DNA from: Streptomyces sp. SPB162
GTDB taxonomy: Bacteria; Actinomycetota; Actinomycetes; Streptomycetales; Streptomycetaceae
Direction of reading: 5' to 3'
Length of the DNA stretch: 64,000 nt
Assembly: GCF_029504575.1 (NCBI RefSeq)
Contig: NZ_JAQFII010000001.1
Coordinates: 2,392,501 to 2,456,500, forward strand
Made by a program: the position numbers and the translations under genes. Positions within the stretch are counted from its first letter, which is position 1; each line of letters begins with the position of its first letter. The notes under the pieces are model-generated. The model had not been told where the DNA came from. It did no database searches and worked only from the letters and a program-made list of their open reading frames with translations. Shown piece by piece: positions 15,194 through 23,824 of this stretch.

Positions 15194-17023
15194 GTGGGCC
15201 TGCGCGAGCTGATCACCGACGTCTGGAGCTGGCTGGACTACAAGCCAGTCATGGCAGACCCGCGCCGACCGGGCCGCAACGCTTGGGCGGAGCTGACCTC
15301 GTCCTGGGTCCCCGACGAAGACCTACGGCGCTTGGCGGCCTATCGCCTGCTTGCCGCGTACGACTCCAACCAAGCCGGCCAGGTGGCCGCGATCACCGGG
15401 GACGACGAAACCGGAACCGAGCGGCGTGAACTCGGCGACGCCTCGAAGCTCATCGACACCGCGCTCGGCTACCTCCTCGGCTCCGAGCAGACGATCACGG
15501 TCGCGGGCGCGGAGCACGCCGACGATGATCCGACCAACGAAGCCGCCATGGCGCTGGCAGTTCAGGACAAGCTGAGGGCCTGGGCCGAGAAGGAGCTTCT
15601 GCCGCTGCGGATACAGCAGGCGGAGCGTACCGCGATCCTGCTGGGCGACGCGGTCTACAGCCTCGCCTGGGAACCGGCGAAGGGCCGCGTGCTGCTGCGC
15701 ACGTGGGACCCGGGCCTGTACTTCCCGGAGTGGCCGGAGGACGGGGAGCAGGACGGCGCCGAATTCCCCCTGCGCGTGCACCTGGCCTGGGATCTGCCGG
15801 AGGACAAGCGACGCGGCCTGAAAGCCAGGCTCCGCCGCATCACCTACGAACTCGGGCCGATCGCTCCAGCCAGCCGACGCGCCACCACGAAGGACGGCAA
15901 CGCTGTACGCGAGTACGTCTACGCCGACGACGGCGCACCGATCCTGAGTATGGGCGACTCCCTCAACGGCGACAGCGGTGCGATCACGCGCACCTACCCG
16001 TGGGCTCCGGGCCGGTCGACGCCGTGGACCTGCTACCTCACCGACGCCGAATGGGAGCTTGACGACCTCAAATACGCCGACGTCCTCTACGACCTGCCCA
16101 TGAACAAGGCCACCTACCGGGTTCGGTCGGACGGGGAAGTCCTCGACCGGCTCGACCTGATGGTGGACTTCATCCCCCTCGTCCAGGTCACCAACTCCAT
16201 CCCCGCCAGCGGCGAACACTGGGGCAAGCCCACCGTGGCCACCGTGCTCCAGGCCCTGGACGAGCTGTCCGCCACCGACACCGACAGCTCCGGAGCCTCG
16301 GCTACCACCGGCTCGCCGATCATCGGCCTGGCCGGGGCGCGGCTTCCCATCGACCGTGCCACCGGCCAGCCGCTCCCGGTCAAGGTCCGGGCCGGGACGG
16401 TGTGGCAGCTCAACGACAACGGGCGCATGGACGTCCTCGACACGTCCGCGCAGCTCGCCGAGCTGCGCTCCCGCGTCGACCACATCATCGACCGGATCGC
16501 GGCGAACAGCCGTCTCACCGCCGCCGGCCTGGGCACCCTCGACCCGACCGCCCTGCCGTCCGGGTACGCACTGCAACTCGCCCTCGGACCGCTGGACTCG
16601 CTCGTCGCCGCCATGCGCCTGGCCCGAACCCACAAGTACGCCGTCCTGCTGCGCATGGTGCAGCGCCTCCACCAGGCGGGGCAGGCAGAGGCATGGCCCG
16701 CGGGCGAGTCGTTTCCTGCGCGCCTGATGTGGGGACCGCACACCCCGACCGACCGCGCTGCCGTCCTGGACGAAGTAGTTAAGGGCGTCGGCGCCAGCGT
16801 CCTGTCGGTGGAGACCGGCATCCGCATGTTGATCGACGCCGGGTACCCAATTGACGACGCCCAAGGCGAGATCGAGCGCATCCAGTCCAGAGCCTTCGAG
16901 GCTGCTGCCCGTCTCGCTGACGCCACCGGGGACAACGCGGCGGTTCGTTCGTATCTGGGGCTGCCTGAAGCGCCTTCCACAGAGCTTTCGGTACCGCTTG
17001 TCACCTCCGGCAGCGGGATTTGA
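15194..17023 (+). CDS. Phage portal protein
   Basis: A 609-aa protein from GTG 15194 (GGAGGGG 5 nt upstream). It follows the terminase and precedes scaffold and capsid genes. Size, an N-terminal WAELTSSWVPDEDLRRLAAY segment, and a C-terminal clip/wing region with VDHIIDRIAANSRLTAAGLG fit SPP1/HK97-type actinophage portals. It would form the dodecameric ring for DNA passage and bind the TerL motor. The frame is intact. Confidence 0.85.
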   Translation: MGLRELITDVWSWLDYKPVMADPRRPGRNAWAELTSSWVPDEDLRRLAAYRLLAAYDSNQAGQVAAITGDDETGTERRELGDASKLIDTALGYLLGSEQTITVAGAEHADDDPTNEAAMALAVQDKLRAWAEKELLPLRIQQAERTAILLGDAVYSLAWEPAKGRVLLRTWDPGLYFPEWPEDGEQDGAEFPLRVHLAWDLPEDKRRGLKARLRRITYELGPIAPASRRATTKDGNAVREYVYADDGAPILSMGDSLNGDSGAITRTYPWAPGRSTPWTCYLTDAEWELDDLKYADVLYDLPMNKATYRVRSDGEVLDRLDLMVDFIPLVQVTNSIPASGEHWGKPTVATVLQALDELSATDTDSSGASATTGSPIIGLAGARLPIDRATGQPLPVKVRAGTVWQLNDNGRMDVLDTSAQLAELRSRVDHIIDRIAANSRLTAAGLGTLDPTALPSGYALQLALGPLDSLVAAMRLARTHKYAVLLRMVQRLHQAGQAEAWPAGESFPARLMWGPHTPTDRAAVLDEVVKGVGASVLSVETGIRMLIDAGYPIDDAQGEIERIQSRAFEAAARLADATGDNAAVRSYLGLPEAPSTELSVPLVTSGSGI

Positions 17024-17149
17024 ACGAGTCCGTGCGCCCCTTGCCGAGTCCTTGCCGTCTGTCTGCCGAGTAGTTGCCGTCAGGCTGCCGAGACTGTAAC
17101 CTTCTGCGGAAGAGGGCACGGGAATCGCAAGGGGCAAGGGAGGTGTCGG

Positions 17150-17887
17150 GTGAAGGGCGTATCGGATCCGCCGCCAGATTGGCGTGATGAGAAGCTGAAG
17201 CTGGGCACCAAGGTTCGCGTAGCGGCCTGGCTCGCCTCGGAAGTGGGTGAAGGGAACACGTTCACTCGCGACCAGTTGCACCTTGCGTTTCCAGGGGTGG
17301 CGCAGGTAGAGCGGCGTATGCGGGACCTGCGTGATCACGGCTGGGAGATCGACATCGCGCGCACGGCCAATGACGTGCACATGCGGTTGGTCAAGATCGG
17401 AGAGCCGGTCTGGAGTCCCGAAGGGCGCCTACTGGCGAAGCGCCAACTCAGGAACTCCACAGCGCGGCGTAGCGAAATTTTTCGCCGCGACGGTTACGTC
17501 TGCACATCCTGTGGGGTATCGGCTGGCGAACCCCATCTTGATGCCCAAGATTTCCTTGCCAAACTGTCCGTCCGATTCCTCGTTCCGATTGCACAGGGGG
17601 GCACCGATGGGCCAGAAAACCTAGTCACTATCTGTGATCGCTGCTCCATCCGAGACGTGTCCGCCCCGACCGTGGACCGCGACGAGGTGGCGCAGCAGAT
17701 TCAGAACCTGTCTCCGCAACACAAGACGGTTCTATTGGCATGGATGGCCCGAGGAGAGCGGACACCTTCGCCGCTTGACCGCGCTTGGGCAATGTTCCAA
17801 CACCTTGACCCAGACGGACGGAAGGAAGTCGTGCGCGCACTTGCTGAAGCCGTGGAGCGCATGGCTGGCGAGGGTGACACGGCCTAA
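17150..17887 (+). CDS. HNH-like zinc protein lacking the catalytic histidines
   Basis: A 245-aa protein from GTG 17150 (GGGAGG 6 nt upstream). The N-terminal 85 residues look like a winged-helix DNA-binding domain. An HNH-type region follows: Cys118-x2-Cys121 and Cys162-x2-Cys165 for zinc, with VPIAQGGTDGPENLVTICDRC. The usual V-D-H-I position reads SVRF at 140-143, so the His/Asp that bind metal are missing. It may be a DNA-binding descendant of a homing or restriction nuclease. Its lower GC and place between portal and scaffold mark it as an insertion. Confidence 0.7.
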   Translation: MKGVSDPPPDWRDEKLKLGTKVRVAAWLASEVGEGNTFTRDQLHLAFPGVAQVERRMRDLRDHGWEIDIARTANDVHMRLVKIGEPVWSPEGRLLAKRQLRNSTARRSEIFRRDGYVCTSCGVSAGEPHLDAQDFLAKLSVRFLVPIAQGGTDGPENLVTICDRCSIRDVSAPTVDRDEVAQQIQNLSPQHKTVLLAWMARGERTPSPLDRAWAMFQHLDPDGRKEVVRALAEAVERMAGEGDTA

Positions 17888-17984
17888 CTCAAATGCACCG
17901 TCGACCCCGAGCACCTACCACAGCAACACGGGGCCGACGGCCGTCACGACCACCGCTACTACACGAGAGGAGGTGACAACCTCC

Positions 17985-18179
17985 ATGATGACGTATCCGC
18001 AGGAGAGGGACCTACTGCCCCGCCCTACTGGATGGCAGACGCTCTTGCTCTGGCTGCTGTTCCTGCTGAGCCTGCTGCTTCTGGGTAGCTACAGTCCGGA
18101 GCAGCTCGGGGACATGTTGGGTGCGCTGATCAGCGCCCTGATCGTGCGAATGGCCGAGGCCAAGGTTCGCACCGTGTGA
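17985..18179 (+). CDS. Small two-helix membrane protein
   Basis: A 64-aa protein with a near-consensus AGGAGGTGA site before ATG 17985 (a second ATG follows). Residues 17-34 (WQTLLLWLLFLLSLLLLG) and 42-55 are hydrophobic. It lies between the HNH-like gene and the scaffold. Function unknown; the strong translation signal suggests it is made well. Confidence 0.6.
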   Translation: MMTYPQERDLLPRPTGWQTLLLWLLFLLSLLLLGSYSPEQLGDMLGALISALIVRMAEAKVRTV

Positions 18180-18294
18180 CCCCTGGCGGCGGAGCGTGCG
18201 ACGACGCTCCGCCGCCAAGCGCACGGCTACTTGGACTGCACGAACTACACTGGGCTCAGCGCGGGGGCGCTGGAGACCTGTGGATGGTTCACGC

Positions 18295-18981
18295 ATGACG
18301 CGCCCTTCGCTCCCCAACCCGCTCGTACCGGTCGGGTACCGCCGTGACGGGCGGCCGATCTACCCGATCCTCGGTGCTTCTCCCGAGGACGATGCCAGCA
18401 AGCCCGAAGGCGATGGCGGTACTTCCAGTGGTGCGGTCACCCAGGAGGACCTGTCGCGGCTGCTTGCCCGAGAGAAGACGCAAGGCGGTCGTGCCGCCGT
18501 GAAGAAGCTGCTCGGCGACCTCGGCTTCGATGACTCCGAGGCGCTGAGCGCGTTCATCACCACCAAGCGTGACGCCGAGCAGGCGGCACTGACGGAGATC
18601 GAACGCAGGGAGCAGCTGGCCGAGGAGAAGCTGAAAGCGGCCGAGGTTCGCGAGGCGCAGGCCGCAGCCAGGGAACGCGCCGCAATTCGACGCGCTGCCC
18701 TCGCTGGACTGGGCGCAGCGGGTGACGACCTGGGGGACGCGATTCTCCTCATCAACCGGGCGCTTGATGACCAGCCGGATGCCGACGAGGATGCGGTGGG
18801 CGCGGCGGCCGAGCAGTTGAAGGAGCGGCGGCCGGAGCTGTTCGGCCAGGCCGGCGAGAGCACACCGCCCGCCCCCGGTGGCTCTCCCGCGGGCGGCCCG
18901 CCGTCCCGTGGCGGCGTACCGCCCAAGCCCGGAGCGGCCGGACTGGAGATGGCCCGGCGTCGAGGATTCGTCTCCGGCTGA
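18295..18981 (+). CDS. Capsid scaffolding protein
   Basis: A 228-aa protein from ATG 18295. A Pro-rich start is followed by a long charged coiled coil (about 60-150, with ALTEIERREQLAEEKLKAAE), then a Gly/Pro-rich tail ending AGLEMARRRGFVSG. Low complexity, coiled coil and position just before decoration and capsid genes are typical of scaffold proteins, which direct capsid assembly and then leave. Confidence 0.8.
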   Translation: MTRPSLPNPLVPVGYRRDGRPIYPILGASPEDDASKPEGDGGTSSGAVTQEDLSRLLAREKTQGGRAAVKKLLGDLGFDDSEALSAFITTKRDAEQAALTEIERREQLAEEKLKAAEVREAQAAARERAAIRRAALAGLGAAGDDLGDAILLINRALDDQPDADEDAVGAAAEQLKERRPELFGQAGESTPPAPGGSPAGGPPSRGGVPPKPGAAGLEMARRRGFVSG

Positions 18982-19130
18982 CCAGGCTCAGCAACGTCAT
19001 GGCGCACCCCATGACCCCACCGGCGGGACAGCCGGATATGGGGACCACGCCCCTCACACCTCCCGTGGACGGCGCCACCGCCAGGTGAGTGCGCGAATCC
19101 GATTCGCTTCACGTCCACGGGAGGACGGCT

Positions 19131-19550
19131 GTGACACTCCAGCCCATCACCACGTCGACGTCGTACACCGCTGACCGGGCTTGGCTCGCGGCACTGCACG
19201 GCACCGACTCCACCGAGACCATCACGCTCGACATGTCGAAGCTGACCGCGGGCACACACACCGCCGCGTCGACGGACAGCACCCAGCCCTACAGCCGGGT
19301 CCTGTCCGGCGTGCCCGTCGGCAAGATCACCGCGAGCGGCCTCTACGGGGCCTTCGACCCGACGGCGGCCGACGGCCGCCAGAACCTCGCCGGTCACGTC
19401 TTCGCCGAGGCGCTGTTCGCGCCTGGTTCCCCGAAGGTGCCCGCCGCCCTGTTGTGGCACGGCGTCGTCGTCGCCGCGAAGGTCCCCGGCGGCATCGATC
19501 CCACCAAGGTCACCCCGTCGGTGACCGGCCCCCAGATCCGGTACGTGTGA
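19131..19550 (+). CDS. Head decoration protein (lambda gpD-like)
   Basis: A 139-aa protein from GTG 19131 (GGGAGG 6 nt upstream). It contains SGVPVGKITASGLYGAFDP followed by DGRQNLAGHVFAEALF, the core of the HDPD head-decoration family. Such trimers bind the outside of the capsid and stabilise it. It sits directly before the major capsid gene, as expected. Confidence 0.85.
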   Translation: MTLQPITTSTSYTADRAWLAALHGTDSTETITLDMSKLTAGTHTAASTDSTQPYSRVLSGVPVGKITASGLYGAFDPTAADGRQNLAGHVFAEALFAPGSPKVPAALLWHGVVVAAKVPGGIDPTKVTPSVTGPQIRYV

Positions 19551-19563
19551 GAGGCGGACAACG

Positions 19564-20619
19564 ATGACCATTCAGGACCTGATCAAGAACGTCGCAGCCC
19601 GCGACCTCACGACCTTCGCCCGTGCGATCCCCTCGCCGGCGGACCACCTGTTCACCAAGGACGGCGGGATCATCCCGACGCTGGAGCAGGACGAGGTGAA
19701 GTGGCGGGTCAAGGACAACGGCCGGTACGTCAACGTCGCGAAGTACCGCGCCTTCGACGCCAGCGTGCCGTTTGCGTCCCGCGAGGCGTGGCAGACCACC
19801 CGCGAGGGCATGCTGCCGCCGCTGGGTCAGAAGCTGCTCGTCGGCGAGCAGGAGCAGATTCTGCTGGAGGCGTCCCGGGGCGCGGACGAAGACCGGCTGA
19901 TCGAGCTGCTGTACGACGACACCGAGCGGCACGTCGAGGCGATCCGCTCCCGTGTCGAGCTGGCCTGGGGTGACGTCCTGGTCGACGGCAAGTTCTCGCT
20001 CGTCGCGGAGAACGGCCTGACCACGGAGGTCGACTGGGGCGTGCCGGCGGGCAACCTGCCGACCGTCTCGAAGCTGTGGTCCGACCCCACCTCTGATCCG
20101 ATCAGGGACGAGCTGGGCTGGACGCAGTACCTCGATGACCGGGGTGCTCCCTTCCCGGAGCTCGTGGTCACCAGCCGCAAGGCGTTCTCCTACCTGTCCG
20201 CCAATAACGCCTACCGCGCGGCCTACTACGGCTCGGTGAACCCGTCGAACACCCCGACCGCCACGCTCACCCCGCAGCAGGTCAACGTCGTGCGCGACAA
20301 CTATGGTCTGCCGCCGGTCACCTTCTACAAGGGGCAGGTGCGCGTCGACGGCGTTCAGACCAAGGTGCTCCCCGAAGACCGGTGGATCATGCTGCCGCCG
20401 GACCGGACGAAGTGGGGACAGACGATCTTCGGTGTGACCGCCGAGGGCCTGGCCCTGTCGCGCGGCACGAACCCGGAGATCACCAAGGAGGACCGGCCGG
20501 GCATCATCATCACCCGAGGTGCGCAGGACGACCCGGTCCAGATCTGGACCAAGGGCGCGGCGGTCGGTATGCCGGTGCTGCACACGCCGGACGCGCACAT
20601 CGTGGCGAAGGTGATCTGA
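19564..20619 (+). CDS. Major capsid protein (lambda gpE-like)
   Basis: A 351-aa protein 13 bases after the decoration gene. Segments such as REGMLPPLGQKLLVGEQEQ, IRSRVELAWGDVLVDGKFSL and the C-terminal TKGAAVGMPVLHTPDAHIVA are characteristic of the gpE-like HK97-fold capsid family. It builds the icosahedral head. The frame is intact. Confidence 0.9.
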   Translation: MTIQDLIKNVAARDLTTFARAIPSPADHLFTKDGGIIPTLEQDEVKWRVKDNGRYVNVAKYRAFDASVPFASREAWQTTREGMLPPLGQKLLVGEQEQILLEASRGADEDRLIELLYDDTERHVEAIRSRVELAWGDVLVDGKFSLVAENGLTTEVDWGVPAGNLPTVSKLWSDPTSDPIRDELGWTQYLDDRGAPFPELVVTSRKAFSYLSANNAYRAAYYGSVNPSNTPTATLTPQQVNVVRDNYGLPPVTFYKGQVRVDGVQTKVLPEDRWIMLPPDRTKWGQTIFGVTAEGLALSRGTNPEITKEDRPGIIITRGAQDDPVQIWTKGAAVGMPVLHTPDAHIVAKVI

Positions 20620-20924
20620 TGGGTCGTCGCCTCGCAGCCGCCGTGCACGTCAAGCATCCGACGACCCGCGAGCGCATCGTCCTGGAGCCCGGTGACGAAC
20701 CGGACGACGTCTTGGCCGCCGAGATCACCAACCCGGACGCGTGGGAGACCGACGAGTCGATGCCCGACGCGGAGGAGCCTGAGCCCGAGGAGCCGAAGCA
20801 GGACGAGCCGTCGCCCTTCGGCTTCACCGCGCAGCCCGAGCCCGAACCCGCGGCCGAACCGGAGGCCGAACCTGCGCAGCCGACGGCGCGGCGGCGCAGG
20901 AAGACCGCTGACACCGGCGCGTAA
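20619..20924 (+). CDS. Small acidic head-associated protein
   Basis: A 101-aa protein whose ATG overlaps the capsid stop (TGATG). The first 40 residues (AAAVHVKHPTTRERIVLEPG) look structured; the rest is a Glu/Pro-rich acidic tail ending in basic RRRRKTADTGA. Small proteins of this kind follow capsid genes in many actinophages. Exact role unknown. Confidence 0.7.
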   Translation: MGRRLAAAVHVKHPTTRERIVLEPGDEPDDVLAAEITNPDAWETDESMPDAEEPEPEEPKQDEPSPFGFTAQPEPEPAAEPEAEPAQPTARRRRKTADTGA

Positions 20925-20941
20925 GTACACGAGACACCTCA

Positions 20942-20974
20942 GCCCGCCCCCGCCCTGCCCGGGTAGGGGCGGGC
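20942..20974. terminator. Hairpin after the capsid operon
   Basis: GCCCGCCCC and GGGGCGGGC form 9-bp arms. It may lower expression of later head genes relative to the abundant capsid protein. Confidence 0.65.
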
Positions 20975-20995
20975 GAGGGCTATCCAGGAGCACCG

Positions 20996-21322
20996 ATGGA
21001 CCCGATCCTCCTCGCCTGGCTGCGGGCGCAGCTCGGCACCGCCACCGACGAACAGGACCTCGCCACCCGCTTCGCCCGCCTCGGCCGAGCGCGAGCTGTC
21101 GCCGCCGAAGTTCTGGCTGAGCGACGCGCCAAGCTGCTCGCCGAGCCGCTGCGTATGACGGTCGACGGCGTGGTGACCATCGACCAGAGCAACAACCTCA
21201 CGGGCTTGGAGCGACAGATTGTTGGGCTTGCCGAGCTGGTCGCTCCGGACGATCCGGCTGCTGGCGAGTCGGGCGTAGATCTGGTGACTGCACCGCTGGT
21301 CCCTGGTCGACGCAGGCGATAG
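20996..21322 (+). CDS. Putative head-tail connector component
   Basis: A 108-aa protein from ATG 20996 with CCAGGAG upstream. It is helical (LAWLRAQLGTATDEQDLATR) with a basic end PGRRRR. It lies between the capsid and MuF-like genes. Its position suggests a connector or head-completion role, but no family was recognised. Confidence 0.6.
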   Translation: MDPILLAWLRAQLGTATDEQDLATRFARLGRARAVAAEVLAERRAKLLAEPLRMTVDGVVTIDQSNNLTGLERQIVGLAELVAPDDPAAGESGVDLVTAPLVPGRRRR

Positions 21323-21324
21323 GC

Positions 21325-22143
21325 ATGCCATACGAATGGCCGCCGCTGGTTCCGGGCGACACAGAAGAGGTCGCGCGCCGAGTCGCGGCTGTGCTCGACG
21401 AAGCGTGGCAGCGTCTCGCGGCCAAGCAACACCAGGTCCTCGCCGCGTTCGCCACAAGCCCGCGGACGCCGCACGTCCTGGCAACGCTGGAGGAGTTCAA
21501 GCGAGCCATCCAGGTTTTCCACAGCCATGTGGATGACGAAGCTCTCGCTTTCATCCAGCGCCAGGTCCCCTGGCTGTACGAACAAGGGGCCCGTGCGGCA
21601 GCGGCCAGTGTCGGGGCGGTCTTCACCTGGACGGTGATCCACAAGGAAGCCCTGCAATCGTTGGCGGCCGACACCTACGCCGATTTCCTGCGCCGCTCCC
21701 AAGAGGCGGGGCGCATGGCAGATCAGTTCTACCGAGCGGCCCGCGCCGCCGCCCGCCAGGAGCTGCCCCTTCTCGCGGCGGGCAACACCACAGCGCGTCA
21801 GGCAGCCAAGAAACTTGCCGACCGGCTTGCCCGTGAGCACCAACTGCTGCACGTGATCTACCGCAACGGAGCCCGTGTCCCAGTCCGCGCCTGGGCCGAG
21901 GCCGCAACGCTGGCCAAGTCGGCCGTCGCCTACAACGCGGGAACCCTGAACCGTGCCGCTGAGGCCGGCGTGCGCTACGTCGAGGTCTTCGACGGCTTCG
22001 ATTGCGGATGGATCGCGCACACAGACCCGGACAAGGCGACAGGCACCATCCGGACACTTGAGGAGGCGGCTGAGGCACCGATCTCTCATCCGCGATGCCG
22101 ACGATCGTTCGGTCCTCGACCGGACATCGTGGGTCAGAACTGA
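21325..22143 (+). CDS. MuF-like minor capsid protein
   Basis: A 272-aa, mostly helical protein. The C-terminus carries the family signature: VEVFDGFDCGWIAHTDPDKA, then EEAAEAPISHPRCRRSFGPR, with conserved Asp, Cys and His. MuF-like minor head proteins associate with the portal. It is the last head gene before the cargo block. A second, degenerate copy of its C-terminal 20-25 residues lies at 22997-23071. Confidence 0.85.
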   Translation: MPYEWPPLVPGDTEEVARRVAAVLDEAWQRLAAKQHQVLAAFATSPRTPHVLATLEEFKRAIQVFHSHVDDEALAFIQRQVPWLYEQGARAAAASVGAVFTWTVIHKEALQSLAADTYADFLRRSQEAGRMADQFYRAARAAARQELPLLAAGNTTARQAAKKLADRLAREHQLLHVIYRNGARVPVRAWAEAATLAKSAVAYNAGTLNRAAEAGVRYVEVFDGFDCGWIAHTDPDKATGTIRTLEEAAEAPISHPRCRRSFGPRPDIVGQN

Positions 22144-22212
22144 CCTCAACATGCCTTCAGAACCGCGAGTGCGAAGCCGAGCGGCGGCCGGATAAGGCTC
22201 TGCGCGCCGAAA

Positions 22213-22674
22213 TCAGGCTTGGGGTACAGCAGTGGCATTACCCCGACCGGTTGGTCTGGAAAGTTCTGCGCGCAGAGCGTTCTCCATTTGCTGTAGTTGC
22301 TGTTTGACATCGACGCACGGGTCACCAGCATTCGGTGGGATCAGACCTAGCACTACTTCGGCCTGCACCGCGAAGAGCCCACGACGGGCTTCACCGATTG
22401 CCGCACGTGTCTGCGGCAACGCAATTAGGTCCGCTTCGACCCCAAGCCGATACGCGGTCGTTCGGGTTGCGATGAGATCGCTGGCAGGCTCGCCCTGCCA
22501 CATGGCGGCAATCCCGTCATGCCAGCCGTGCATAGCGATCAACAGGTCACGATAGAGAGCGCGCTTGTCGTCCAGCCATCGCACCGTTTCCTGATGAGCA
22601 AACTGCTCATGCTGTAGACGCACCTGCCCACGCTGCGCCAGCCACGTGCCAGCGACGCCTGCCAGGGCTCCCAC
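22213..22674 (-). CDS. Leftward hypothetical protein with N-terminal helix, possibly frameshifted at its start
   Basis: A 153-aa frame from GTG 22674, beginning with a hydrophobic segment (GALAGVAGTWLAQRGQ), then a helical soluble domain. Proteins of this layout are common in Streptomyces chromosomes. A better start, GTG 22709 with GGAGGG upstream, lies in another frame; one missing G near 22685 would join it (VDAALAGLA then GSAVGALAG). So the gene may be broken at its 5' end. It is convergent with the MuF-like gene, marking the cargo block edge. Confidence 0.5.
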   Translation of the reverse strand: MGALAGVAGTWLAQRGQVRLQHEQFAHQETVRWLDDKRALYRDLLIAMHGWHDGIAAMWQGEPASDLIATRTTAYRLGVEADLIALPQTRAAIGEARRGLFAVQAEVVLGLIPPNAGDPCVDVKQQLQQMENALRAELSRPTGRGNATAVPQA

Positions 22675-22823
22675 TGCTGAACCGCCAGGCCAGCTAACGC
22701 CGCGTCCACATCTGACCCTCCTATGAACTTTCCGGCCGATAACAGCCCGAACTAGTAACTGCCCATGCTCGCTCCTACCCGTCCGCAATGATCTATCGGT
22801 CGGCACGGACCGGCATGTCTTCA

Positions 22824-23010
22824 TCAGACAATGTCGCGGACCACCGCTGCCAAAACCGGGGAGTCCGCAGAGAGCTGCTGCCCGCTGATTGTCACGTAAC
22901 CCCACGACCGGTACAGCGACTCCACCTTGCCCTCTCCCGTGGCGGGTTGACGAGGAGGGTGACGCGGTTCTCGGTACGACCGGACAGGAGCTCGTCGTGG
23001 AAGCAGCGGC
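22824..23010 (-). pseudogene. GNAT acetyltransferase C-terminal remnant
   Basis: Read on the minus strand, one frame gives HDELLSGRTENRVTLLVNP and a neighbouring frame gives GKVESLYRSWGYVTISGQQL, ending VVRDIV before a TGA. These look like adjacent parts of the GNAT acetyl-CoA binding region, split by one missing base in a C-run. No N-terminal half is present. It is a remnant in the junction between phage and cargo DNA. The bases from 22710 to 22823 hold nothing recognisable. Confidence 0.45.
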
Positions 23011-23071
23011 ACGGCCCATCTCACACTCGCGCTGCGGGAGGGCGTTCGGCCCGCGCCCAGATGTGGTGTAG
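22997..23071 (+). pseudogene. Remnant of the C-terminus of a second MuF-like gene
   Basis: This frame reads AARPISHSRCGRAFGPRPDV and ends at a TAG. The intact MuF-like gene ends AEAPISHPRCRRSFGPRPDI, so the His/Cys/Arg signature is shared residue for residue over about 20 positions. The codons differ, so it is not a recent duplication. It is best explained as the tail of an older MuF gene left when the present one replaced it. Confidence 0.6.
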
Positions 23072-23088
23072 GCGGGGTGGGCGTCAAA

Positions 23089-23811
23089 TCATCGGGCCGT
23101 GCGCAGATCGTCGAACGCTGCCCCCACGCCGGAAGGTCCGTACGCGGCAAGTGCCCACAGAGCAGAGATCTTCGCCGCTCCGGTCCACAGGCCATCGGCG
23201 ACTGGCGGACGGAATACGTGGACGTTGAGCTCCCGCTCCACGAAGGGACGTCGGTCTAGGTATCGCAGGCCGCCTGTGCCGCAGAGGTAGGTGTCGGCGC
23301 CGACCGCCGTGGTGAGGTCGGCCAGACGTACCGAGCGGTCCGAGGAAGCGGCGAGGTCACTGCTGCGCACGATGGAGCCGCGCCAGCCCAGAAGGTTCAG
23401 CAGGCAACGGGTGGTGGCCTCGGCAACGGCTGCTGTACCAGCGGATTCAGCGACGGTGAGGACGGCTGGTTCGAGCGCAGCATGCAGCACCTGCCAGTGG
23501 GGGCTGGCGCGGTAGTGCTGCGCGGGTAGCTGGTGGAGGCGGCGGGCCGCGCGCTGCGGGTCCGCGAGTCGAGCACTGCGGATCAACGTTGCGCGGCCGT
23601 GCGGGAGGTGGGTCTCGACGGAAAGCCACTGGTGCTGCTGCGGGTCATCGAGTGCGGCGAGGCGGGCCCGGTGCTGGTAGTCGCGGCGGACGAACTGGAC
23701 ATCATCGAGGACCACCCAGACGTCAGCCACGTAGAGCTTCGCCAGTGTGGAAAGGCGGGGCAGGAGGTTGGGCTGATGAATCGCGCACGAGCGCAGCGGC
23801 GGTGCACTCAA
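23089..23811 (-). CDS. WbqC-family protein
   Basis: About 240 aa from a probable TTG start at 23811. The diagnostic region is AIHQPNLLPRLSTLAKLYVA, then VWVVLDDVQFVRRDYQHR, conserved in WbqC-like proteins linked to glycan or secondary-metabolite clusters. The biochemical role of the family is not settled. It follows the YdcF-like gene in the same direction with a 13-base gap. The start codon is uncertain. Confidence 0.75.
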   Translation of the reverse strand: MSAPPLRSCAIHQPNLLPRLSTLAKLYVADVWVVLDDVQFVRRDYQHRARLAALDDPQQHQWLSVETHLPHGRATLIRSARLADPQRAARRLHQLPAQHYRASPHWQVLHAALEPAVLTVAESAGTAAVAEATTRCLLNLLGWRGSIVRSSDLAASSDRSVRLADLTTAVGADTYLCGTGGLRYLDRRPFVERELNVHVFRPPVADGLWTGAAKISALWALAAYGPSGVGAAFDDLRTAR

Positions 23812-23824
23812 GAGGGCGGCATGG

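Noticed and set aside
15323..17380. Long leftward open frame of 685 codons opposite the portal gene
   Set aside because: It is a high-GC shadow of the portal gene; its protein is low-complexity Gly/Arg/Val with no domain. The same applies to 3714-4943, 56647-58728 and 62213-63802 on the minus strand.
17888..17984. Small His/Asp-rich frame before the membrane protein at 17985
   Set aside because: No start codon lies in that frame after the preceding stop.
18999..19088. 29-codon Pro-rich frame between scaffold and decoration genes
   Set aside because: No ribosome site and no overlap coupling; composition fits untranslated leader as well.
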